Source: Faecalibacterium hattorii (GTDB taxonomy: Bacteria > Bacillota > Clostridia > Oscillospirales > Ruminococcaceae). Taken from it: a stretch of DNA of 64,000 bases. Both the position numbers and the translations under genes were made by a program. The notes under the pieces are model-generated. The model worked only from the letters and a program-made list of their open reading frames with translations, had not been told where the DNA came from and made no database searches. Where the stretch lies: assembly GCF_003287455.1 (NCBI RefSeq), contig NZ_PRLC01000005.1:1-64000 (forward strand), in the 5' to 3' direction. Positions 41,069-49,748 of the stretch are shown in pieces. How positions within the stretch are numbered: position 1 is the first letter of the stretch; each line of letters starts with the position of its first letter.

Positions 41069-42034
41069 TTACGCAATAAACCCATTGCTTCTTGCCCAGA
41101 AGACCCAGAAGGTCAGGGTCAGGGCGCTGAAGAAGGTGGTGGTGACGCAGACACTGCCGGTGAGGGTGCCCTCGTGGCCCATCTGCTTGGCCATGACGTA
41201 GCCCGCCGGGGTGGTCACGCTGCCCAGCATGACCAGCAGGGCGACGAGCTTCTGGTCGGTGAAGCCGAAGTGCACCGCCATGGGCAGGAAGATGGCGGGC
41301 AGGAGGATGAGCTTGGTCACGGTGGCCGCGGCGGTAGGCTTCAGGTAGGCCAGCGCCGCGCGGCCCTTGAAGCCCGCACCGATGGCCAGCAGCGCCAAGG
41401 GGCTGGTCAGCCCGGCGAGGCTGGTCAGGGTCTTGTTCACCATGGTCGGCATGGGCAGCCGGAGCAGACTCCACACAAAACCCGCCGCGATGCCCAGCAG
41501 GATGGGGTTCGTGACGATGCCCTTGAGGCTCTTTTTGATCTTCTCCCCCATGCCGCTTTTGGCCGATCGAGAAAGCGAGGGGCTTTCCAGCGTCAGGATG
41601 ACCACGGCGAAGATGTTGTACAGCGGCACGCTGCCGAGGATCATCAGGCCCGACATGCCGGAGGTGCCGTAGATGTTCTGGATGAAGGCCGCGCCGAGGA
41701 TGGCGGCGGAGGAGCGGTAGCACGCCTGAACGAACTCGCCCACGATGTGCTTGTCCTTCAGCAGCAGCTTTGCCAGCACCCAGATGACCAGAATGCTGGC
41801 CGTGGTGGCTGCGGCGCAGAAGAGCACATAGGCCCCATCAAAGCTGGCCCGGACGTCCATGGTGGCAAGGTCCCGGAAGAGCTGCACCGGCAGCGCCACA
41901 TTGAAGACGAACTTGTTGGCCATGGCCACGAAGTCGTCGGTCAGGAAGTTTTTGCGGTGGAGCAGACAGCCCAGCACCATGATGAAGAACAGCGGCATGG
42001 TGCTGTTCAGGCTGAAGAGCAGGCTTTCCCCCAT
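41069..42034 (-). CDS. AEC-family permease (auxin efflux carrier type)
   Basis: Membrane transporter of 321 residues with ten predicted helices in two inverted repeats. Bacterial relatives export or exchange malate, malonate and similar anions. Segments include LNSTMPLFFIMVLGCLLHRK, VALPVQLFRDLATMDVRASF, ILGIAAGFVWSLLRLPMP and LVALLVMLGSVTTPAGYVMA. It begins 3 nt after the MoxR-type gene stop with GGGGGAATG just upstream, so it is the last gene of that operon. Whether the transporter belongs functionally with the ATPase system is unclear. Confidence 0.87.
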   Translation of the reverse strand: MGESLLFSLNSTMPLFFIMVLGCLLHRKNFLTDDFVAMANKFVFNVALPVQLFRDLATMDVRASFDGAYVLFCAAATTASILVIWVLAKLLLKDKHIVGEFVQACYRSSAAILGAAFIQNIYGTSGMSGLMILGSVPLYNIFAVVILTLESPSLSRSAKSGMGEKIKKSLKGIVTNPILLGIAAGFVWSLLRLPMPTMVNKTLTSLAGLTSPLALLAIGAGFKGRAALAYLKPTAAATVTKLILLPAIFLPMAVHFGFTDQKLVALLVMLGSVTTPAGYVMAKQMGHEGTLTGSVCVTTTFFSALTLTFWVFWARSNGFIA

Positions 42035-42037
42035 GGC

Positions 42038-43576
42038 TCACATTCCCCCATGGCGGCGCTCTTCAGCGGCCAGCTCCTGCTGCAAGGCGGCCTTGCGGTG
42101 ATCCAGCAGCAGGTCTTTGTTGTAACGGAAGTACCGGTCGCAGCCGTTTTCGGTGATGAAGGCATGGGCGGCGGGGGCCAGCGTCAGCTCGGTGACGAAG
42201 ACCACCATCTCCTGCCCTTCCGCAAAAGCCGCTTCCATGAAGTCGAAGGCAGCTTCCAGCGCGGCAGAGGCCGTTTCCTGCGCCTTGTCCCGCTCGTCGG
42301 CGAGGGTCTGGAACTGGGTGCGGAGCAGCTCGAAGGCTTCCTTGGTGCCCACGGCATTGGCGTGGCGCAGTTCCGCTTCCCACTTGCGGAGGGCAGCACA
42401 GACCGTGAGCCGAGTGGCCGCAGCATCCCGGCTCAGCAGCCCGGCCTCCCGCTGGCGCTTCGTCTCGGCGTCGTAGTCGGCGATCATCTGGCTGAACAGG
42501 GTGGCCGGGCCGTCCGGGATATCCTCCGGCAGGGTAGCAAAGCCCTGTTTGGCTTCCCGCAGGAAGGCGTAGCACCCGTCGGCGGCGGCATCGGCCTGAC
42601 GAGAGGCCGTGAACCGGTTGTTCAGGCCGGACAAGATCAGGCTGACAAGGCTGAGCCGCTCGTCGAAGGGAGCGTTCAGCAGCCGGGCAAAGACGGCGGG
42701 CTTGGCCTGACCGGCCAAGATCTCCTCCACGCCGTAGTCGTCGCGGTACTTATAATAAAGGTCGAGGTAGGCCGAGAAATCCTCAGCGATCTTCTCGTGC
42801 TGGAGGTACTGGCGGATGAGCGACTCGTCGGCCTTGAGGCCCAGCGCCTCGTAGGTGTCCAGCAGGTTGGACAGGTCCTCCCAGCCGCGGGCGGTGACGA
42901 ACTGAGTACCGTCCACGTCGGCGTTGATCTGGTAGAAGTTCTGGGGGTGGAGGTCGAGGTAGCTCAGGATGGCGCTGTGGATGCGGGCCGTGCGGGCGTA
43001 GTCCTTCCACGCCTGCAGATCGGGCTCGATGTCCATCCGGCGGACACGGTCGAGGGTGACGATGTCGAAATCGCGGACGGATTTATTGTACTCCGGCGGG
43101 TTGCCGGCTGCCACGATGACCCACCCCGCCGGAACTGCCTGATTGCCGAAGGTCTTGCACTGCAAGAATTGCAGCATGGTGGGGGCCAGCGTCTCGGAGA
43201 CACAGTTGATCTCGTCGATGAAGAGGATGCCTTCCTTCAGGCCCGTGGCCTCCATCTTGGCGTAGACGCTGGCGATGATCTCGCTCATGGTGTACTCCGT
43301 CACCGAAACGTCCTTGTCGCCGTAGTGGCGCTGGCGGATGAAGGGCAGACCCACGGCGCTCTGGCGGGTGTGGTGGGTGATGGTGTAAGCCACCAGCGCC
43401 ACGCCGCACTCCCGCGCCGCCTGTTCCATGATCTGCGTCTTGCCGATGCCCGGAGGGCCCATCAGCAGGATGGGGCGCTGCCGGATAGCCGGGATGGCGT
43501 ATTCGCCCAGCGCGTCCTTGGCCAGATAGGCTTTGACGGTATGTTCGATCTCTTGCTTGGCTCGTTGGATATTCAT
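42038..43576 (-). CDS. MoxR-type AAA+ ATPase
   Basis: 512-residue ATPase. Walker A is LLMGPPGIGKTQIM (40-47), Walker B is GILFIDEINCV (about 115), and sensor 1 lies in WVIVAAGNPPEYN. The C-terminal half is helical and unlike standard MoxR lids. MoxR ATPases usually remodel protein complexes together with vWA proteins, and such a partner is encoded immediately upstream. The gene order LRR protein, vWA/metallopeptidase, MoxR, AEC with 17 nt or less between most genes indicates one operon. Confidence 0.88.
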   Translation of the reverse strand: MNIQRAKQEIEHTVKAYLAKDALGEYAIPAIRQRPILLMGPPGIGKTQIMEQAARECGVALVAYTITHHTRQSAVGLPFIRQRHYGDKDVSVTEYTMSEIIASVYAKMEATGLKEGILFIDEINCVSETLAPTMLQFLQCKTFGNQAVPAGWVIVAAGNPPEYNKSVRDFDIVTLDRVRRMDIEPDLQAWKDYARTARIHSAILSYLDLHPQNFYQINADVDGTQFVTARGWEDLSNLLDTYEALGLKADESLIRQYLQHEKIAEDFSAYLDLYYKYRDDYGVEEILAGQAKPAVFARLLNAPFDERLSLVSLILSGLNNRFTASRQADAAADGCYAFLREAKQGFATLPEDIPDGPATLFSQMIADYDAETKRQREAGLLSRDAAATRLTVCAALRKWEAELRHANAVGTKEAFELLRTQFQTLADERDKAQETASAALEAAFDFMEAAFAEGQEMVVFVTELTLAPAAHAFITENGCDRYFRYNKDLLLDHRKAALQQELAAEERRHGGM

Positions 43577-43593
43577 AAAGCTTCCTCACATCC

Positions 43594-45036
43594 TCAGGTG
43601 TTGTTCAGTTCGCGGTAGGGGTCGTCCTCGTCGTTCAGCGCTTCGGCGAGAGCCGAAGCCGCCTTGGCGGACGGGCCGGTAAATTCATCCTCGTCCAGCA
43701 CCACCTTCATGGCCCATGGCGGAACATTGGCGTCGTCGAAGCGGTCGCCAAGGAACAAAAAGGCGGTGTCATAGGCCGGGCGGCGGGCCGGGTAGCTGCC
43801 CATGCCGTCGGTGAAGTAGAGCAGCCCCCGCAGATTCGAGAACTTTTTCTCGGCGCAGAGCTGGCTGACGTACGCAAAGGCCGGGCGGAAGTCCGTTCCG
43901 CCGCCGCCCCGGAGCTGGAAGTGGTTCATGGCGTGGATGAGCTCGTCCTCGTTTCGGACCAGCAGGTCCTGCCGAACGGCATTGTCCGCTTGGATGAGGT
44001 GGAGGTTCATCCGGTGGAAGAAGTTCTCCCGCCCCTTCAGCAGGGTGTAGGTCTCAGCCAGAAAGGCCCGCACCAGCTCACCGGAAGTGGAATAGCTGGT
44101 ATCGATGACGAGGGCCAGTTCCTCGATCTTTTTGCTCTCCCGCGTTTCCAGCGGCTCGATGAGGGGCATGTTCCCATAGACGGAGAGGCCATAGGTGTAG
44201 AAGTTCAGGTCGAACTCGTCCGGGTCAAGGTGGACCTCCTCCCGCGTGACGCAGAAGCGGCGGAGGAAGTCCCGGTAGCTGCGGCGGCTGCGGTTGGCGG
44301 CTTTGACCTGTTCGCGCAGGTTGTCGGCTCCCTCGCCCGCTTCTTTGTCCCGCAGTTCCAGTTCGGTCTGCATCCGCTCGCCGATCTTCTGCCACGTTTT
44401 CTGGGGCAGGGGCGTGGGCATCTGCTGGGGCTGTTCGGGGGCGTCCTTGGGCCAGAGGCGGTGGTCGTCGGTGGTGAACTCCCGCTCCAGCTGCCGCAGC
44501 ACGCCGGGGGTCTGCTTCACCAGCCATCGGTAGGCCGGGGCCGCCGCCACCACTTTGCCCTCCGCCGCGATGGACCCATAGGCGTTCTGCCGCACATAGG
44601 TCAGCGGCCGCTTGACGCTGGAGCGGTTCAGCCCATCGATGACGTTTTCCACCGCGATGTCGCACGCAAGGCCCCACAAACGGGGGTCCCGCCGCCCCTT
44701 CATCCAGAGATGTCGGAATACGCAGTGGAATATCGTATGGAGATACAACCGGTTGAGATATTTCGGATTTTGTTTGTAGAGCCGGAGCAGGGCGCTGGGC
44801 TGATAGCAGAGGATACGGCCATCCGTAGCCAACACGCCGCACCGTTCGTCCGGGGTGGGGGTCAGGGCCGAAAGGGCCATGTCCAGAAAGCGGAAATCCA
44901 GATACAGCCCGCTGCGCACCACGGCCAGCACCTCGCCGCCCATCCGCGTCTGCCACTCCTCGTGGGTCTCCGGCCGCTTCGACTCAAAGGGCTTGCGGGG
45001 GTCGAAGAATTTTTCTTTTTCGGGGAGCTGGGTCAC
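43594..45036 (-). CDS. vWA-like and metallopeptidase-domain protein (DUF2201 type)
   Basis: 480-residue protein with a zincin-like N-terminal half. NRLYLHTIFHCVFRHLWMKG has an HxxxH-type helix where classical zincins have HExxH, and DIAVENVIDGLNR follows. The C-terminal vWA domain has the MIDAS start LALVIDTSYSTSGEL (DxSxS), with FRPAFAYV and LLYFTDGMGSYPA. The start is GTG (VTQLPEKEKFF) with GAGGTGAGG upstream; 52 earlier codons are rejected. It forms a conserved pair with the MoxR ATPase. The altered catalytic motif leaves protease activity doubtful. Confidence 0.85.
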   Translation of the reverse strand: MTQLPEKEKFFDPRKPFESKRPETHEEWQTRMGGEVLAVVRSGLYLDFRFLDMALSALTPTPDERCGVLATDGRILCYQPSALLRLYKQNPKYLNRLYLHTIFHCVFRHLWMKGRRDPRLWGLACDIAVENVIDGLNRSSVKRPLTYVRQNAYGSIAAEGKVVAAAPAYRWLVKQTPGVLRQLEREFTTDDHRLWPKDAPEQPQQMPTPLPQKTWQKIGERMQTELELRDKEAGEGADNLREQVKAANRSRRSYRDFLRRFCVTREEVHLDPDEFDLNFYTYGLSVYGNMPLIEPLETRESKKIEELALVIDTSYSTSGELVRAFLAETYTLLKGRENFFHRMNLHLIQADNAVRQDLLVRNEDELIHAMNHFQLRGGGGTDFRPAFAYVSQLCAEKKFSNLRGLLYFTDGMGSYPARRPAYDTAFLFLGDRFDDANVPPWAMKVVLDEDEFTGPSAKAASALAEALNDEDDPYRELNNT

Positions 45037-45046
45037 TTTCCTCACC

Positions 45047-46117
45047 TCAGAAATCAAAATCGTATCGTTTCTTTTTCGGCTTCGCGGACAGCTTTGTGTA
45101 CTCCGCATCGGCCAGCAGGGCCGCTGCCGCGGCGTTGTCGGCCTTGGCGGCCATCTGGGCAGCCTCGGCAAAGGCGGCGGCGTCCAGCACATCCAGCGCC
45201 AGCAGGGCTTTCAGGCCGTCGAGGTTCTGCGCCTTCAACAGCCGGGCAACCACCCGGCCCGTGTTGGCTTTGAGGAACGCCGTGTAGGCCGCTTTCGCCC
45301 CTTCGGTCAGGTTCCACGGCCAGCGCAGCCGGTCGAAGCAGAGCATGGCCATAATGTTCCTGTCCTCGGCGGCGTGACCCTCCGGGAAGATGGCGTCATA
45401 TTCTGCGCAGAGGAATTTTCCATTCAGAAAACACTGTCTGTAATGGTATCCTTGCCCGGAAAAGGTATGCAGCAGGATGTGGGCCGGGGATTCCTCCACG
45501 TCCTCCCAATAGGCGGGGTACCACAGCCCTGCGCGGGGGGCCGCTTCGCCGGGGAGCCAGAACAGGGCACGCACCGCCTCGGTGATGTTGTTGACGAGGG
45601 CGAACAGCCCGGTGGCCGCTTCCGGCTCAGCCCGCACCACAAGGTCCGCCAGCGCGAAGCAGTTCAGGAAGACATCGCTGCCCACGGTCAGGTCGGCGGC
45701 CCCGAAGGAGAGCCGCCGCAGCCTACGGCAGTTGTAGAATGCGCAGCTCCCGATGACCTGCAGCCCGTCGGGCAGGACGGCTTCTTCGAGGAAGTTCCCG
45801 CAGACGGGGTGCAGGTCGGTCTCTTCCGGTGCGTCCCCGAAGTCGAGGTCGTACCGGCGGCGTCCCGTCAGCGCCCGGCCAAAGGCGCGGGTCAGGGTCA
45901 CCGCCCCGTCCCCGCCGACTTCGTACCGGCAGAGGGCATCGGCGGCGGGCAGATTCCGGAGCTTTTCAGAAAAGCAGTAGTCCCCCAGCTCCGTGAGGGT
46001 CCACTTCTCCCCTCCCGGCCCCGGCACCTCCCCCGGCACCGCAATGCAGGGCTCGTCCCCGTAGACACGGATGAGGCGGGCGGTGTTATTTTTTAATGGA
46101 AGAATATCGAACAGCAT
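45047..46117 (-). CDS. Leucine-rich-repeat (BspA-like) protein of the MoxR-vWA operon
   Basis: 356 residues, no signal peptide, so likely cytoplasmic. The middle carries BspA-type LRR units (EEAVLPDGLQVIGSCAFYNC, RRLRRLSFGAADLTVGSDVF). The rest is helical (AKAAYTAFLKANTGRVVARL), and the end KKKRYDFDF is basic then aromatic. It is the first gene of the operon and starts 10 nt before the vWA gene. The ATG has only a weak upstream site. It could be the target-recognition or scaffold component. I know of no assigned function. Confidence 0.75.
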   Translation of the reverse strand: MLFDILPLKNNTARLIRVYGDEPCIAVPGEVPGPGGEKWTLTELGDYCFSEKLRNLPAADALCRYEVGGDGAVTLTRAFGRALTGRRRYDLDFGDAPEETDLHPVCGNFLEEAVLPDGLQVIGSCAFYNCRRLRRLSFGAADLTVGSDVFLNCFALADLVVRAEPEAATGLFALVNNITEAVRALFWLPGEAAPRAGLWYPAYWEDVEESPAHILLHTFSGQGYHYRQCFLNGKFLCAEYDAIFPEGHAAEDRNIMAMLCFDRLRWPWNLTEGAKAAYTAFLKANTGRVVARLLKAQNLDGLKALLALDVLDAAAFAEAAQMAAKADNAAAAALLADAEYTKLSAKPKKKRYDFDF

Positions 46118-46197
46118 AGTTTATCTCTATCGCGGAGCCCACTGCTTAACGCGAGATCAGGCTTTGCTCGTCCAGCAATATCAAAACCGACATGCCA

Positions 46198-46295
46198 AGG
46201 GCTCACCCCTTCGGGAAAGACTCCCCCGGCCGGGGGAGGTGGCACGATAGTGCCAGAAGGGGAGCAGCTGGCGAGCGAAGCGAGACTGAGAGGGC
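46198..46295. repeat. REP-like palindromic repeat, locus f
   Basis: CTCCCCCGGCCGGGGGAG with GGTGGCACGATAGTGCCAGAAGG, then AGCTGGCGAGCGAAGCGAGACTGAGAGGGC. It is a two-unit copy with diverged internal hairpins (GGCAC/GTGCC and CTCGCTTCGCTCGC type). Confidence 0.65.
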
Positions 46296-46303
46296 ATTCC
46301 TTA

Positions 46304-46342
46304 CAAAAAAACTGCTGCACGCGCAGATGCCGTGCAGCAGTT
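46304..46342 (-). terminator. Terminator of the FMN-binding protein gene
   Basis: AACTGCTGCACG pairs with CGTGCAGCAGTT on the minus strand, followed by seven Ts. Confidence 0.9.
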
Positions 46343-46354
46343 GGGTGTTTGCGA

Positions 46355-46747
46355 TTACTGTGCGGCCTGCGCCAGACAATCGTCCATGGCGGTGAAGATG
46401 GCGTCGCTGGTCATGGTGCTGCCAGAAACAGCATCCACCCCAGCTGTGCCGCCGGCTTCCTGCAGACTGACGGCCAAGCTTTCGGCCGCCTTGCCGCCCA
46501 GCGCGGGCGTTTCGCCCGAAGCATCGATGTTCACACCGGTCACTTTGCCGCCGGTGATGGTCACCGTTACCGCCACATCGCTCAGGCACCCTTTCGCGCT
46601 GGCGGTATAGGTGCCGTCGGTGTAGGTAGCGGCGTTATCGGCGGCGGGCACCGTTCCGGTGTTGGCGATGTACAGGGACAGGACAATGCCCAGCACGAGA
46701 TCCAGCACCACCATCAGAATGGTATTCCGACTCATGTGTTTTTTCAT
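46355..46747 (-). CDS. FMN-binding domain protein, membrane-anchored
   Basis: 130 residues. One N-terminal membrane helix (about 9-28, ILMVVLDLVLGIVLSLYIAN) is followed by an extracytoplasmic FMN-binding domain. DGTYTASAKGCLSDVAVTVT, TGVNIDASGETPALGG and VDAVSGSTMTSDAIF (about 105-117) are visible. The Ser/Thr of the last motif is where RnfG/NqrC-type proteins bind FMN covalently. AAGGAG precedes the ATG. It may take part in extracytoplasmic electron transfer; no partner gene is adjacent. Confidence 0.85.
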   Translation of the reverse strand: MKKHMSRNTILMVVLDLVLGIVLSLYIANTGTVPAADNAATYTDGTYTASAKGCLSDVAVTVTITGGKVTGVNIDASGETPALGGKAAESLAVSLQEAGGTAGVDAVSGSTMTSDAIFTAMDDCLAQAAQ

Positions 46748-46775
46748 CTTGCTGTTTGCTCCTTTGGGGAAAATT

Positions 46776-48434
46776 TTACTTTGCGGGCTTGAAGCTGTCG
46801 CGCAGGGTCACGACGCGGTTGTACACGCCGGGGTTCTTGGAATCCGGGGTGAAGAAACCGGTGCGGACGAACTGGAACTTCTCGCCGGGCTTTGCGTCCT
46901 TCAGGCTCTCTTCCAGCTTGCAGCCGGTGCGGGCCACAACGCTTTCGGGGTTGAGGTAGTCCTTGTAGTCGCTGCCCTCCGGGATGGCGTTCATGTTGGC
47001 CTCGGTGAAGAGCTTGTCGTACAGGCGGACTTCGGCGTCCACGGCGTGCGCGGCGCTGACCCAGTGGATCGTGCCCTTGACCTTGCGGCCGTCGGCGGGG
47101 TTGCCGTTGCCGGTCTCGATATCAGCCGTGCAGTGGATCGCGGCGATGGAGCCGTCCGCGTTCTTCTCCACGCTCTCGCACTTGACGATATAGGCACCCA
47201 TCAGGCGGACTTCGCCGCCGAGGGTCAGACGCTTGAACTTGGGAGGCGGCACCTCGGCGAAGTCCTCGTTCTCGATCCACAGCTCCTTGGTGAAGGCCAC
47301 CTTGCGGGTGGTGGTATCGTTGGCTTCACGGTTGGGGTTGTTGGCGATATCGAAGTACTCGGTCTTGTCCTCCGGGTAGTTGTCGATGATGAGCTTCACC
47401 GGGTCCAGCACGGCGATGCGGCGCTGAGCGGTCAGGTCCAGCTCGCTGCGGATGCAGGCTTCCAGCTGGCGCATATCGATGAGGTTGTCGGACTTGGAGA
47501 TACCGGCTTCCCGCACAAAGGTGAAGATGGAGGTGGGGGTGTAGCCGCGGCGGCGCAGACCGCAGAGGGTCGGCATCCGGGGGTCGTCCCAGCCGTCTAC
47601 AATGCCCATTTCCACCAGCTCACGCAGGTAGCGCTTGCTCATGACCGTGTTGGTCATGTTCAGGCGGGCGAACTCGCGCTGCTTGGGGAACTCAGTGCCG
47701 AAGATGTTCTCGATGACCCAGTTGTACAGCGGGCGGTGGTTCTCGAACTCCAAGCTGCACATGCTGTGGGTGATGCCCTCGATGGCGTCCTGAATGGGGT
47801 GGGCGAAGTCATACATCGGGTAGATGCACCACTTGCTGCCCTGCCGGTGATGCTCGGCGTACTTGATGCGGTAGATGGCCGGGTCACGCAGGTTCATGTT
47901 GGGGCTGGCAAGGTCGATCTTGGCGCGCAGGGTCTTCTCGCCCTCCTTGAACTCGCCCGCACGCATCCGGCGGAACAGGTCAAGGTTCTCTTCCGGGGTG
48001 CGGTCCCGCCACGGGGACGGGCGGCTGGGCTTACCGGCGTCGCTGCCGCGGTACTCGCGCATCTCGTCGCGGGTCAGGTCATCGACGTAGGCCTTGCCCT
48101 CCTGAATGAGCTTCTCGGCGTACTCGTAGCACTTGTCGAAGTAGTCACTGCCGTAGAAGATGCCGCCGTTGGGGTCGGCACCCAGCCAATGCAGATCCTC
48201 GATGATGCTGTTGACGTACTCCTCGCCTTCGCGGGCGGGGTTGGTGTCGTCCAGACGCAGGTTGAACTTACCGCCGTACTGGTTCGCGATGGACCAGTTG
48301 ATGTAGATGGCCTTGGCGCTGCCAATGTGCAGGTAGCCGTTCGGCTCCGGCGGGAAACGGGTATGGATCTCGCTGATCTTGCCCTCGGCGAGGTCGGCGT
48401 CGATGATCTCAGTCAAAAAGTTTTTATCAGCCAT
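46776..48434 (-). CDS. glnS: Glutaminyl-tRNA synthetase
   Basis: Class I synthetase charging tRNA-Gln directly. The HIGH motif appears in PPEPNGYLHIGSAKA (about 25-35) and the KMSKS-type loop in TNTVMSKRYLRELVE (about 255). The catalytic domain is followed by the two beta-barrel anticodon-binding domains. 552 residues, starting at MADKNFL with AAGGGGG upstream; nine earlier codons are excluded. Many Firmicutes instead use GatCAB, so this is a notable though not rare presence. Confidence 0.95.
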   Translation of the reverse strand: MADKNFLTEIIDADLAEGKISEIHTRFPPEPNGYLHIGSAKAIYINWSIANQYGGKFNLRLDDTNPAREGEEYVNSIIEDLHWLGADPNGGIFYGSDYFDKCYEYAEKLIQEGKAYVDDLTRDEMREYRGSDAGKPSRPSPWRDRTPEENLDLFRRMRAGEFKEGEKTLRAKIDLASPNMNLRDPAIYRIKYAEHHRQGSKWCIYPMYDFAHPIQDAIEGITHSMCSLEFENHRPLYNWVIENIFGTEFPKQREFARLNMTNTVMSKRYLRELVEMGIVDGWDDPRMPTLCGLRRRGYTPTSIFTFVREAGISKSDNLIDMRQLEACIRSELDLTAQRRIAVLDPVKLIIDNYPEDKTEYFDIANNPNREANDTTTRKVAFTKELWIENEDFAEVPPPKFKRLTLGGEVRLMGAYIVKCESVEKNADGSIAAIHCTADIETGNGNPADGRKVKGTIHWVSAAHAVDAEVRLYDKLFTEANMNAIPEGSDYKDYLNPESVVARTGCKLEESLKDAKPGEKFQFVRTGFFTPDSKNPGVYNRVVTLRDSFKPAK

Positions 48435-48495
48435 GTGGCGTTCCCCCTTCATCCGGGCCAAACCGCCCGGAACTACTCATGATTCAATACCCATT

Positions 48496-48524
48496 ATAAT
48501 ACACCATTTTTCGCTTTGCTTCAA
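48496..48524 (-). promoter_or_regulatory. Promoter of glnS
   Basis: TTGAAG (48519-48524), 17 bp, TATTAT (48496-48501) on the minus strand. Confidence 0.65.
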
Positions 48525-48566
48525 GGTGGAAATGCAAACCGGGGCAAAATGGCGTTTTCTACCGCA

Positions 48567-49499
48567 TTATTTCTGCGGGTAAAAGGCGTTTTGGTAGCTG
48601 ACCAGCGCCCCGATCTGGTTGGACTTATTGTGGAAGGCGCACGCCACGATCTCCGGGTGGGCAAGGCTGCGGGCCTGTTCCTCGCTGAAGGGGTGGCCCT
48701 TCAGGATCTGCTCCTCATACACCCGATCCAGCGTCTCGATCAGGAGGGGCTGGCTGCTGATACCGCCGCCGATGGCGACCTTTTCGAGATCCAGCAGGAC
48801 GCTCAGATTATAGATCTGCACGTCCACGGCAAAGCAGAATTTTTCCAGCACTTCCAGCGCCTCCGGCTCCCCGGCGTTGGCTGCGTCGAAGAAGATCCTG
48901 CCGTTCATGGGCGCGTCTGCGGGCAGACCCTTGCGCTCCCGGTAGGCGTCCAGCAGAGCCGTGGTGCTGCACTGGCACGCCATAGTCTTTCTGCCGTTGT
49001 TCCACTCGTCGGCGTTGGTGTTCATGAAGCTGTACTCTCCCGCCGTAAAGTCTCGGCCCCGCACCAGCTGGCCATTGACGATGAGGCCGCCGCCCACGCC
49101 GGTGCCGATGATGAACACCGCCGCGTTGCTGCAGCCCTTGAGGACGCCCCGCTGCAATTCGGCGATGGCGGCGGCTTTGCCGTCGTTCTCGATCCAGACC
49201 TTGCAGCCGCACTTTTCGGCAAGGCGCGGGCCCACCGGCGTGCCGATGTTGTAGATGATGGAGGGGGCCCCGCCGCCCTTGACCACGCCGTGCTCGGCGT
49301 CGATGAAGCCGGGCAGACTCAGCGCGATGCCGTCCACCTCGTCCCTGTGGGGACGGTAGATCTCCGCCATCGTCTCCAGAAAATGTTCCTGACTGTCGCC
49401 GGGCGTGGGCACGCTGCCGGACTCATAGTAGTTCATGGTGTCATCCATGACCGAATACTTGATCTCGGTGCCGCCTACGTCAAAGACCATTACCTTCAT
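48567..49499 (-). CDS. ROK-family sugar kinase
   Basis: 310-residue ROK protein without a DNA-binding domain, so a kinase rather than a repressor. The ATP phosphate motif is MVFDVGGTEIKYSVMDD. The catalytic Asp is in KVWIENDGKAAAIAEL. VFIIGTGVGGGLIVNGQLV matches the second ATP segment. The usual CxCGxxGCxE zinc motif is reduced to KTMACQCSTTALLD. The start ATG has GGGAGGT upstream. The substrate could be glucose, fructose, mannose or an amino sugar. Confidence 0.87.
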   Translation of the reverse strand: MKVMVFDVGGTEIKYSVMDDTMNYYESGSVPTPGDSQEHFLETMAEIYRPHRDEVDGIALSLPGFIDAEHGVVKGGGAPSIIYNIGTPVGPRLAEKCGCKVWIENDGKAAAIAELQRGVLKGCSNAAVFIIGTGVGGGLIVNGQLVRGRDFTAGEYSFMNTNADEWNNGRKTMACQCSTTALLDAYRERKGLPADAPMNGRIFFDAANAGEPEALEVLEKFCFAVDVQIYNLSVLLDLEKVAIGGGISSQPLLIETLDRVYEEQILKGHPFSEEQARSLAHPEIVACAFHNKSNQIGALVSYQNAFYPQK

Positions 49500-49616
49500 G
49501 CAATTTACCTCCCGCTGGTTTTTCTTTATTATAAAACAAACGCCGTGCAAAATCCACCCCATCGGTTCCACTTCATACGCTGGCGGAACCGGGAACCTTG
49601 CGAGGAAGACTATCAG

Positions 49617-49661
49617 GCCCCCTCCCAGAGGGGGCTGGCTGCGAAGCAGACTGGGGGAGTT
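49617..49661. repeat. REP-like palindromic repeat, locus g
   Basis: CCCCCTCCCAGAGGGGGCTGG, then CTGC-GAA-GCAG and the tail ACTGGGGGAGT. A single diverged unit. Confidence 0.65.
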
Positions 49662-49669
49662 ACGGGCAT

Positions 49670-49709
49670 AAAAAATCCCACGCTGCGGCAAAGCAAAACG
49701 CAGCGTGGG
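49670..49709 (-). terminator. Terminator beyond the ROK kinase start, after the uxuAB operon
   Basis: CCCACGCTGCG pairs with CGCAGCGTGGG. Six Ts follow on the minus strand, about 40 nt past the uxuB stop. Confidence 0.9.
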
Positions 49710-49748
49710 CACGAAGATAGCTTAACTTAAAAGGGAAATGTCAGCGCC

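Noticed and set aside
40997-43618. 873-codon plus-strand frame across the AEC and MoxR genes
   Set aside because: It is antisense to two clearly homologous genes and starts inside a REP-like repeat.
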